Part shown: positions 1 through 6,108 of the stretch, one piece after another
How positions within the stretch are numbered: position 1 is the first letter of the stretch
Layout: every line of letters starts with the position of its first letter
NCBI GenBank assembly: GCA_964584905.1
Contig: CAZPCC010000443.1
Location: forward strand, 1 to 16,557
Source of the DNA: JALZIF01 sp964584905
GTDB lineage: Bacteria; Gemmatimonadota; Gemmatimonadetes; Gemmatimonadales; Gemmatimonadaceae
DNA length: 16,557 bases
Direction of reading: 5' to 3'
Made by a program: the position numbers and the translations under genes
The notes under the pieces: model-generated
Told to the model about the DNA's origin: nothing
The model's database searches: none
The model's input: the letters and a program-made list of their open reading frames with translations, nothing else

Positions 1-563
1 GCCGAGCGGCGGTGGCCGTTGGTGGCGATGTCTATTCCTACGCCGCGGTAGAACATGAGCTGTCGCAACGCCGAGTAGTTGTACAGCGCCGGGCCCTTGA
101 GCCACTTGATGCGCTGGATGTCCTCGAGCACGGCCATGTCGAAGCCGAACCCGGTGACGTTGAGGAAGTACTTGTCCTCGATGCTGCCGACGTCCACGCG
201 AATCGACTGACCCTCGACCGCGAGCCTGGCCGTGGCATCGATGTCCATCGCCGGTGCGCCAACGGTCTTGTAGAAATCGTTGCCGGTGCCGGCGGCGATC
301 ATCCCCAGCCGTACGTCGGCACCCGAGCCGAGAATGGCGTTGGCGACGTTCGAGATGGTCCCATCGCCGCCTGACGCGACTATGGTGGTAACCCCCTCCT
401 CGATCGCCCGGCGGGCGACGTTGATCTCATCGCGCGGCGCCGCGGTGGTGCGCACATCGTGCACACCGACCGCGGCGAAGGCCTGCTTGATGGGAGAGAG
501 TCGTGCCGCGCCCCGCCCCCGCCGCGAAGCGGGGTTGACGATGACGCAAACACGTTCGCTCAT
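1..563 (-). CDS. Diacylglycerol/sphingoid-type lipid kinase, partial (C-terminus beyond window)
   Basis: The 187 visible residues form the N-terminal catalytic domain of the DAGK/YegS/sphingosine kinase family (about 300 aa when complete), which phosphorylates a lipid hydroxyl with ATP at the membrane. Visible motifs are the N-terminal VIVNPAS strand, the nucleotide-binding SGGDGTI (residues 64-70) and AAGTGNDF (90-97), followed by LNVTGFGFD (134-142). The ATG start at 563-561 is chosen because it overlaps the TGA of the upstream acetoacetate-decarboxylase-like gene (ATGA, 563-560), implying translational coupling; the family's N-terminal strand follows at once. The stop lies beyond base 1. 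The substrate is not readable: diacylglycerol, a sphingoid base or ceramide are all possible. Its place in one transcription unit with an alpha-oxoamine synthase makes a sphingoid or ceramide kinase attractive, but that is inference. Confidence 0.9.
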   Translation of the reverse strand, partial: MSERVCVIVNPASRRGRGAARLSPIKQAFAAVGVHDVRTTAAPRDEINVARRAIEEGVTTIVASGGDGTISNVANAILGSGADVRLGMIAAGTGNDFYKTVGAPAMDIDATARLAVEGQSIRVDVGSIEDKYFLNVTGFGFDMAVLEDIQRIKWLKGPALYNYSALRQLMFYRGVGIDIATNGHRRS

Positions 564-1258
564 CGACGCGCGTACGAGGCTAGCTGGTGCAGCGGGTGGA
601 AGGTCTGCAGCCCATTCTTCATCCACAGCTCGCGGAAGGGCGTCACGTTCACATCCCACTGGTCGAGCAGGTCGGTCATGCCTTGCGAGTGGATCGTGAT
701 GCCGCCGCGCTCCTCCTCGTTCTCGCTGAACTGGCCGGCCATCAGGATCGTCGACGAGTAGAACCCGTCCTCATCGTGCATGAACGACTGGTACCGGTGC
801 TCCACCGTCGTCCACTCGTGCTCGGTGATCGTCATGTCGACCATCGGCGCGCCCGCATCGGTTGCGTGGATGGTTACGTGGCCATCGCCGCGCTCCCACT
901 TCATGTCGATGTCCTGCATGTAGTGCGGCAGGTGCCAGCGCTCGATCGCGTGCTCGCGCGATTCGCGCGTGGTGGTGCCGAGCTTGAAGGGGTAAAACGC
1001 CGATCGCGGCATCGGCTGTCCCGGCTGGATGAGCGGCGAGACGAGAATCGAGAGAATGAGCTCGCCGTACTCGCCGACCGGGCTGTCGTGAAAGTCGAAC
1101 GCCATCACTGAGAGAACGCTCGAGCCGTGGTGCGGCTCGATAGGCTGGAGGTCGGGTGGGAGCAGCGCCCGGGCGTTCTCGGTCGGGAACTCGAAGAACC
1201 CGCCGATCGAATCGCGGAAGTGGTACTGCACCATGCCGTTTACGTCGTTGACATTCAT
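560..1258 (-). CDS. Acetoacetate-decarboxylase-fold protein without the catalytic lysine
   Basis: This 232-residue protein resembles the acetoacetate decarboxylase (ADC, PF06314-type) fold: an N-terminal strand leading to ALLPPDLQPI (31-40), a central strand region, and a late segment ending LHQLASYARR. In true ADC a Lys-Lys pair in a GFPKKLA-like motif forms the Schiff base. The equivalent segment here appears to be ERWHLPHYMQDIDM (106-119), with His-Tyr in place of Lys-Lys, so decarboxylation by the classic mechanism is doubtful. The start at 1258 (ATGAATGTC) is chosen over an upstream in-frame extension because that extension lies wholly inside the oxoamine synthase gene. The start overlaps that gene's TGA (ATGA, 1258-1255), and its own stop overlaps the lipid kinase start. 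The role is unknown; binding or modifying a keto- or acyl-lipid intermediate is a guess. Confidence 0.8.
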   Translation of the reverse strand: MNVNDVNGMVQYHFRDSIGGFFEFPTENARALLPPDLQPIEPHHGSSVLSVMAFDFHDSPVGEYGELILSILVSPLIQPGQPMPRSAFYPFKLGTTTRESREHAIERWHLPHYMQDIDMKWERGDGHVTIHATDAGAPMVDMTITEHEWTTVEHRYQSFMHDEDGFYSSTILMAGQFSENEEERGGITIHSQGMTDLLDQWDVNVTPFRELWMKNGLQTFHPLHQLASYARR

Positions 1259-2529
1259 AGAATCGCCTCTTCTCTGAGAATGCGGACGAGGGTTGATACC
1301 GCCTCGTCGAGCTGGTCGGTGGTGTGTGAGGCAGAGATAGAAATGCGGAAGCGGGAGCGGTGCTTGGCGACCGCGGGATACATGATAGGCTGCAGGTACA
1401 ATCCGGCCTGCTGGAGCCTGGTGGCGATGTGCATGATCCGGCGGTCGTTGCGGACCATGATCGGCACCACCTGCGAGGTCGACTCGCCTACATCCACACC
1501 GTAGTTGCCGAGCTGCTCGCGCATGTAGCGGACGTTCTCCCACAGCTTGGTACGGAGCTGCGGCTCGGCCTGCGCGATCCTGAGCGCTTCGAGCACACCG
1601 GCGGCGACGACAGGTGAGAGCGAGCAGGAGAAGAAGCGCGACCGGGCGAAGCCGAGCAGATAGTTGTACAGCTGCTTGGATCCGGCGATGTAGCCCCCCT
1701 GCCCGCCTAACGCCTTGCTGAACGTGCCGACGTGGATGTCCACTTCGTCTTCCAGCCCGAAGTGCTCCACCACGCCGCGGCCGTTCTCGCCGTAGACGAA
1801 CGCGGAGTGTGCCTCGTCGACGAGCAGGCGCGCGCCGTACCTCTTGGTGATCTCGACGATCTCGGGGAGCCGGCAGACGTCACCGTCCATCGAGTAGACC
1901 CCCTCGACCGCCACCAGGCGCTTGCCGCTGGTGCCCTTGAGCTTCTTCTCCAGATCCTCCGGCTTGTTATGCCTGAAAAAGCGCACGTTGGCCTTGGAGA
2001 GAATCGCGCCATCGACGATGCTGGCGTGGGAGTTCTGATCGGCGATGATGAGATCGCCGGGACGCATCAATCCCTGGATCAGCCCCAGGTTGGTGCTGTA
2101 CCCCGTCGGGAAGACGAGCGCCGCCTCCTTCTTCTTGAATTCGGCCAGCGCGCGCTCCAGCTCGACGTGGATGTCCATCGTCCCGCTGAGGATGGGCGAG
2201 CCCGCCGCGCCCAGCCCGTACTGATCGAGGGCGCGCTTGGCGGCGGCGATCACTTCGGGACGGTAGGAGAGACCGAGATAATTGTAGGAGCTGAGATTCA
2301 GGAGCTTGACCTGCTTCTGCGAGAACTGTTCTTCCACATCGATCCGCGTCCCCGCGGGCGTGGTCATCGGCTGCGCGAATAGGTAGTATCCCTCGCGACG
2401 TGCGGCCGTGTACCACTGGTTGTACGGATCGAGAATGGCGAAGATGTCGTCGCCAGACGAGTAGTAGAAGTTGCTGTGATCGTAGTCGGAGACGTTAGTC
2501 AGGACGCGTTCTTCGACTCGTGCCGTCAT
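1255..2529 (-). CDS. Alpha-oxoamine synthase, serine palmitoyltransferase-like
   Basis: This 424-residue PLP enzyme belongs to the alpha-oxoamine synthase family (serine palmitoyltransferase, KBL, BioF, ALAS), which condenses an amino acid with an acyl-CoA or acyl-ACP with loss of CO2. Key residues are in place: LSSYNYLGLS (79-88), the ring-stacking His168 in NSHAS, Asp238 and His241 in DEAHS, Schiff-base Lys272 in GTFSKALGG, and Arg395 in FRISISASHT, which aligns with the carboxylate-binding Arg of Sphingomonas serine palmitoyltransferase. Asp-to-Lys spacing (34) equals that enzyme's. An N-terminal arm of about 75 residues precedes the core, longer than in BioF. The usual GSR is GSP (110-112). 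The ATG at 2529-2527 has a GGAGG seven bases upstream. First gene of a coupled three-gene unit; the lipid kinase partner and lack of other biotin genes favour a sphingoid-base role over BioF. Exact substrates are inferred. Confidence 0.85.
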   Translation of the reverse strand: MTARVEERVLTNVSDYDHSNFYYSSGDDIFAILDPYNQWYTAARREGYYLFAQPMTTPAGTRIDVEEQFSQKQVKLLNLSSYNYLGLSYRPEVIAAAKRALDQYGLGAAGSPILSGTMDIHVELERALAEFKKKEAALVFPTGYSTNLGLIQGLMRPGDLIIADQNSHASIVDGAILSKANVRFFRHNKPEDLEKKLKGTSGKRLVAVEGVYSMDGDVCRLPEIVEITKRYGARLLVDEAHSAFVYGENGRGVVEHFGLEDEVDIHVGTFSKALGGQGGYIAGSKQLYNYLLGFARSRFFSCSLSPVVAAGVLEALRIAQAEPQLRTKLWENVRYMREQLGNYGVDVGESTSQVVPIMVRNDRRIMHIATRLQQAGLYLQPIMYPAVAKHRSRFRISISASHTTDQLDEAVSTLVRILREEAIL

Positions 2530-2600
2530 ATAGTGCCCTCCACGTGATGACCGACCGCCCTGCCAGCATACAAGCCGAAAGCGGCTCGGCCATGCCGGCC
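2530..2600. promoter_or_regulatory. Divergent control region of the lipid locus
   Basis: Both arms of the lipid locus must start transcription here. If the acyltransferase begins at 2547 the gap between the start codons is only 17 bases; if it begins at the ATG at 2592 the gap is 62 bases. On the minus strand a TATGCT hexamer (centred near 2570) could be a -10 element, but no good -35 accompanies it. A short inverted repeat, GCCGA...TCGGC, lies at about 2574-2590. This is a placement by elimination, not a recognised promoter. Confidence 0.35.
2537..2541 (-). promoter_or_regulatory. Shine-Dalgarno site of the oxoamine synthase
   Basis: A perfect GGAGG on the minus strand lies seven bases before the ATG at 2529. 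It fixes this start and sits in the very short gap between the two divergent arms of the lipid locus. Confidence 0.75.
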
Positions 2601-3395
2601 CGCGCCAATTCGCCCGTTCGCGCGGTGCGGAGTCTGACGTTCATTTTGGCGTACAGCCTGTACGTGCTGCTGGTGATCGGAGCCGGCCAGCGGTTGTTCA
2701 TCTGGCCGCTCGTCGCACTTTTTCCGCGCCGCCGCCGGGCGATCTTGCGCGCCTGGCTGCAGTTCAACGCCCGCGCGACGTTCGCGCTCGCGCGCGGCAT
2801 CGGCGGCCTTCGCCTGACGATACTCGGTAAGATTCCGCCCGAGCCCGTCGTGGTGGTGATGAATCATCAGTCCGTGCTCGACATCCCGTTAGGCGTGCTG
2901 CTGATTCCCGGCCCCTATCCCATCATTCCCACCCGCGACCGCTACGCCAGGCGGATCCCCGGCATCTCGCCGCTGGCCCGCATGGCCCGCTTTCCATTCC
3001 TGTCACAAGGCCGCACCGCCACCCGCGAGGAGCTCCTCGCGCTGCGCGATGCGGCCGATCAGGTTGCCGCGGGCCACAATTCCCTGCTTATCTACCCCGA
3101 AGGGCACCGGACGCATCACGGGGAGATTGCCCCGTTCATGAAATCCGGCTTGTCGCTCATTCTGCCGCGTGCCAAACGCCCGGTATATTGCATCGTCGCC
3201 GACGGCATGTGGAGTGCCCGTACGTTCGGCGATGCGGCCTTTCGCTTTGCCGGCCTTCGTGTGACCGCGGCAGTGCTTGGGCCATTCGAGCCGCCGGAAC
3301 GAGGCGAAACCGACGCTTTTCTCGACGACTTGCGTGCGCGAATGATCGAAGCAATCGAGCAGCTCCGCCGGACGTCCGGCGAGGCTAAAGCCTGA
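2547..3395 (+). CDS. PlsC-type 1-acylglycerol-3-phosphate acyltransferase family protein
   Basis: A 282-residue membrane acyltransferase of the PlsC/LPLAT family, which transfers an acyl chain from acyl-CoA or acyl-ACP to lysophosphatidic acid or another acceptor. A hydrophobic segment at about 29-48 anchors it. The catalytic HX4D box is NHQSVLD (His107, Asp112), followed by a conserved Arg-rich stretch and the substrate-binding YPEGHRT (183-189), a variant of the usual FPEGTR. Starts are uncertain: GTG at 2520 lies inside the divergent gene, ATG 2547 is used here, and ATG 2592 would leave more room for promoters; none has a strong ribosome site. It begins the plus arm, 12 bases before the Tam41-like gene. 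Making phosphatidic acid for the next enzyme is the simple reading; N-acylation of a sphingoid base is a speculative alternative. Confidence 0.87.
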   Translation: MTDRPASIQAESGSAMPARANSPVRAVRSLTFILAYSLYVLLVIGAGQRLFIWPLVALFPRRRRAILRAWLQFNARATFALARGIGGLRLTILGKIPPEPVVVVMNHQSVLDIPLGVLLIPGPYPIIPTRDRYARRIPGISPLARMARFPFLSQGRTATREELLALRDAADQVAAGHNSLLIYPEGHRTHHGEIAPFMKSGLSLILPRAKRPVYCIVADGMWSARTFGDAAFRFAGLRVTAAVLGPFEPPERGETDAFLDDLRARMIEAIEQLRRTSGEAKA

Positions 3396-3407
3396 CGAAC
3401 CACGACC

Positions 3408-4418
3408 TTGTCGCCTCTGTCAAACAGCTTGCCGGACGATCCGGCCCTACTCGAGCGGTTGGCCGGCGGCCTGGACGCCCCGGTCACCGAGACCACCCGG
3501 GAACTCGCCAACTATCTGGCGTCGGCGTTCGGACCGACCACGCTCGCCCTCATCCATTACGGCTCGCACGCGCAGGGTTCCAAACCGGGACCGGGGAGCG
3601 CGCACGACTTCTTCGTCATTGTCGATCAGTACGCCGAAGCCTTCCGATCGCTCCATCTCACGGCTAACACCCATGTTTCGCCGGCGACCGCCACCACGCT
3701 CGCGTTCGTCCTTCCACCCAACGTTCTGCGCATCATCGCTGCGTTGCCGGACGGACCGATGCAGGCCAAGTGTAACGTGCTCACCCTGCGCGACTTGCGC
3801 CGGTTATGCTCGCCACGTGCCTGGGACCATTTCACCCAGGGGCGCCTCTTTCAACAGGTGCAGATCGCGTGGTCACGCGATCCGGAGAGTCAGGTTGCGG
3901 TCCGGGACGCTCTGATCGGCGCCCGGTTGAACACTCAGTGGTGGGGCCGCCCCTTTCTTCCACCGACCTTTACGGTTGAAGAGTACTTCGAGCGGCTGCT
4001 GGAAACGTCGTTCTCCGCCGAGATCCGGCCGGAAGGGAACGATCGGGTCGCTCAACTCGTCGCCGCCCAACGGAAGATCATCGTGCCCGCCTACGAGGCG
4101 GTGCTGGACCATTTTGTCGCCACAAGCATACTCTTCCGGGACGGGAAAAGCTACAGTTTGGCCTCGCCGCCCACTCCGGGGGAACGGATGGCGATCAGGG
4201 CCTATTTTGCGCGGTCGAAGACGCGGGCGACGGCGCGGTGGTCCAAGCACATCGCCTTATATGATGATTGGCTCACCTACATCGTCGAGAAGATCGAGCG
4301 CCGGACGGGTCAGGAGATAGCGTTGACCGAGCGTGAGAAGCGCTGGCCACTGATTTTTCTGTGGCCGCGGGCGATCGCATTCGTGCGGACGAGACCTCAG
4401 CGGAAGACTCCCATATGA
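3408..4418 (+). CDS. Tam41/Mmp37-type CDP-diacylglycerol synthase (phosphatidate cytidylyltransferase)
   Basis: A 336-residue protein that I assign to the Tam41/Mmp37 family, the mitochondrial-type peripheral enzyme that makes CDP-diacylglycerol from phosphatidic acid and CTP, unrelated to multi-spanning CdsA. Supporting features, in order, are HYGSHAQGS (50-58; YGSG in Tam41), HDFFVIVD (66-73; compare DFVFTVD), a HLTANTHVS segment (83-91; compare NL..N..HYS), Lys121 then NVLTLRDL (123-130), QGRLFQQVQIAW (144-155; compare AGRLQKPVKII), and a later LPPTFTVEEYFERLLE helix. The first in-frame ATG is deep in the gene, so a TTG start at 3408 is likely. Its stop overlaps the next gene's start (ATGA, 4415-4418), tying it to a CDP-alcohol phosphatidyltransferase that would use its product. 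The assignment is by recalled family pattern and is not database-verified; a generic nucleotidyltransferase is the fallback. Confidence 0.75.
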   Translation: MSPLSNSLPDDPALLERLAGGLDAPVTETTRELANYLASAFGPTTLALIHYGSHAQGSKPGPGSAHDFFVIVDQYAEAFRSLHLTANTHVSPATATTLAFVLPPNVLRIIAALPDGPMQAKCNVLTLRDLRRLCSPRAWDHFTQGRLFQQVQIAWSRDPESQVAVRDALIGARLNTQWWGRPFLPPTFTVEEYFERLLETSFSAEIRPEGNDRVAQLVAAQRKIIVPAYEAVLDHFVATSILFRDGKSYSLASPPTPGERMAIRAYFARSKTRATARWSKHIALYDDWLTYIVEKIERRTGQEIALTEREKRWPLIFLWPRAIAFVRTRPQRKTPI

Positions 4419-5161
4419 CGATGGCGGACCGCATCGCGCTTCTGTTCGTGGCGCTGCTGCTGCTGACGATGCCTGTCTTTGCGTTCGTGGGCCGGGGCCG
4501 CGCGGTGGATGCGGATGTTGCCCGGCGGCCGACTACCGTCTTGTTGGGCTACTGGGTTCGGGATTGGGCGATGTGGGTGCTCGGGCCTTCCGAGCGGGCG
4601 CTGGTGCGATGGAAGGTTTCGCCTGACGTGTTCAACTACCTCGGCGCTTTTTTCGGGCTCTTGTCCGGGGTGGCGTTCTACTTCGGGGAGCTGTCGGTGG
4701 CTGGGTGGATGATTCTGCTCGGCGGGTCGATGGACATTTTCGATGGGCGGATTGCGCGGGCGCGTGGGTTGGCGAATGCGAGAGGAGCGTTCATGGATTC
4801 GACGCTCGATAGGTTTGCGGAGACGTTTACGTTTTGCGGGGTGGCCTTGTTCTTTGTGAATTGGCCGCTGGCGTTGTTGGCTTCGGTGTTGGCGCTGGGT
4901 GGGTCGATGCTTGTTAGTTATGCGCGGGCTCGGGGGGAGGCACTGGGCGTTAGTTGCAAGGAAGGGTTGATGCAGCGGGCGGAGCGACTCGTGCTGCTCG
5001 CGTTGGCATCGTTGTTTGATGGGGCGGTGACTGGGGCGGCGGGGTGGGCGCCGGGGACGTTGTTGTTCGGGGTGGTGGGGGTGATCGCGGTGGGATCGTT
5101 ATGGACGGCGGCGTATCGAACTGGGTTCATTGCGCGGGAGTTGGGTGGGAGCAAGCTCTGA
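4415..5161 (+). CDS. CDP-alcohol phosphatidyltransferase, phosphatidylinositol-phosphate-synthase-like
   Basis: A 248-residue polytopic membrane enzyme that displaces CMP from a CDP-lipid with an alcohol headgroup. The complete family signature is present: Asp107, Asp110, Gly111, Ala114-Arg115, Gly124, Asp128 and Asp132 with the canonical spacing D(x2)DG(x2)AR(x8)G(x3)D(x3)D. After it, SYARARGEALGVSCKEG (168-184) and QRAERL (187-192) resemble actinobacterial phosphatidylinositol-phosphate synthases and archaetidylinositol-phosphate synthases, whose basic residues here bind inositol phosphate. Headgroup choice is therefore probably inositol phosphate, but glycerol phosphate is not excluded. 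The start ATG at 4415 overlaps the Tam41-like stop (ATGA); a longer in-frame extension to 4361 lies inside that gene. The coding strand becomes strikingly G-rich and C-poor in its second half. Last gene of the plus arm. Confidence 0.88.
   Translation: MTMADRIALLFVALLLLTMPVFAFVGRGRAVDADVARRPTTVLLGYWVRDWAMWVLGPSERALVRWKVSPDVFNYLGAFFGLLSGVAFYFGELSVAGWMILLGGSMDIFDGRIARARGLANARGAFMDSTLDRFAETFTFCGVALFFVNWPLALLASVLALGGSMLVSYARARGEALGVSCKEGLMQRAERLVLLALASLFDGAVTGAAGWAPGTLLFGVVGVIAVGSLWTAAYRTGFIARELGGSKL
5033..5056 (+). other. Potential G-quadruplex in the coding strand
   Basis: Four G-runs (5033-5036, 5041-5044, 5046-5048, 5053-5056) are separated by loops of 4, 1 and 4 bases, matching the canonical quadruplex pattern. 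More G-runs follow at 5069-5072 and 5077-5081. It lies near the 3' end of the phosphatidyltransferase gene on the sense strand, so the mRNA would carry it. Function is unknown and may be incidental to local G skew. Confidence 0.35.
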
Positions 5162-5520
5162 GCTTCCTGCTCGAGTGGGGGTTATCACGTGCCTTGACCC
5201 ATCTCGGACGTTTCGATCGGGATTCCCTCTCCCTGTGCTCGGGCTGAAGCGACATGCAGTACTTCACGTCGCCGTATCATAGGCGTAGCTATCCCACCCG
5301 GAATCACAGGATTATCAGACGATGGCCGGAAACACCGCGTCGGTGGAGAGGTGGCCCGGTTCGCTGCACCTCGTTGCACCCGACATTCTCGAGTTTGCCT
5401 CAGGGCACCCGAGTCGTAGATGAAAAAGACAATTTCGATCGCGACGACGCGACTTGCGAGCGGTGGCCGCAACCCCTGCGGCAGCAACACGGCGGGCCGA
5501 GGCCTGCGCGCTACAATGCG
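5162..5520. other. Intergenic region upstream of the sigma factor
   Basis: These 359 bases contain no convincing gene. The sigma factor reading frame stays open back to 5254, but that stretch reads as an Arg/Pro-rich sequence with no family likeness and precedes the conserved N-terminus. It presumably holds the promoter of the sigma factor-kinase unit and the end of the lipid-locus transcript. TTGACC at 5194-5199 and TATCAT at 5275-5280 resemble promoter hexamers but neither has a partner at proper spacing. No T-tract terminator was seen. Confidence 0.5.
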
Positions 5521-6108
5521 ATGAACGCGCGCAACAGTGATCCCGGCGCCGCCACGCTGCTCCTGCTCGCCTGGGGGGAGGGTCAGCGCCAGGCCCTCGA
5601 CGAGATGTTGCCGCTCGTCTATGAGGAGTTGCACAGGCTCGCGAGGCGCTACATGGTGCAGGAACGGGCCGGGCATACACTGCAGCCGACAGCCCTGGTC
5701 CACGAGACGTACCTGCGGCTGATCGATCAACGGCGTGTAGACTGGGGCAACCGGGCACAATTCCTTGGTTTGGCAGCAACCGTAATGCGGCGGATTCTGG
5801 TGAACCACGCGCGGGACCGCGCGGCCGGGAAGCGGGGCGGTGGCCGGGAGCGCGTATCGCTCAGTCTGGTCGACGAGGCATCGGAACGAGCCGGAATCGA
5901 CCTCATTGACCTGGACGATGCTCTGGAACGGTTGACGGAGCGGGATGCGCGCAAAGCGCGCGTTGTCGAGTTGAAATTCTATGGCGGCCTCACGACCCGG
6001 GAGATTGGTGCGGTTCTCGAGATAGCCGATGCGACGGTCGAGCGGGAGTGGACCTTCGCACGCGCATGGCTGTTCGAAGCGCTTGGCGGAGCCACCCGGC
6101 AACCATGA
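5521..6108 (+). CDS. ECF-type RNA polymerase sigma factor (TIGR02999-like)
   Basis: A 195-residue sigma factor. Region 2 spans about 28-97, with LPLVYEELHRLARRYM, then HTLQPTALVHETYLRL, and MRRILVNHARDRAAGKRGGG, all characteristic of the TIGR02999 sigma group common in Acidobacteriota, Gemmatimonadota and Planctomycetota. Region 4 (about 135-188) carries the helix-turn-helix LTTREIGAVLEIADATVERE (157-176). The start at 5521 matches the family's usual N-terminus (LLLLAWGEGQRQALDEM), though no good ribosome site precedes it. Its TGA overlaps the kinase ATG (ATGA, 6105-6108), so the two are translated together. No anti-sigma factor is present; the coupled kinase is the likely regulator. This resembles known ECF groups linked to Ser/Thr kinases, but here it is inferred from position. 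Confidence 0.92.
   Translation: MNARNSDPGAATLLLLAWGEGQRQALDEMLPLVYEELHRLARRYMVQERAGHTLQPTALVHETYLRLIDQRRVDWGNRAQFLGLAATVMRRILVNHARDRAAGKRGGGRERVSLSLVDEASERAGIDLIDLDDALERLTERDARKARVVELKFYGGLTTREIGAVLEIADATVEREWTFARAWLFEALGGATRQP

Noticed and set aside
2520..2546. GTG start of the acyltransferase at 2520
   Set aside because: It lies inside the start of the divergent oxoamine synthase gene and has no ribosome site; the family homology begins later.
5194..5199. TTGACC, a -35-like hexamer
   Set aside because: No -10-like hexamer at 16-18 bases downstream.
5512..5517. TACAAT, a -10-like hexamer
   Set aside because: It ends three bases before the sigma factor ATG and has no -35, so transcription would start after the start codon.
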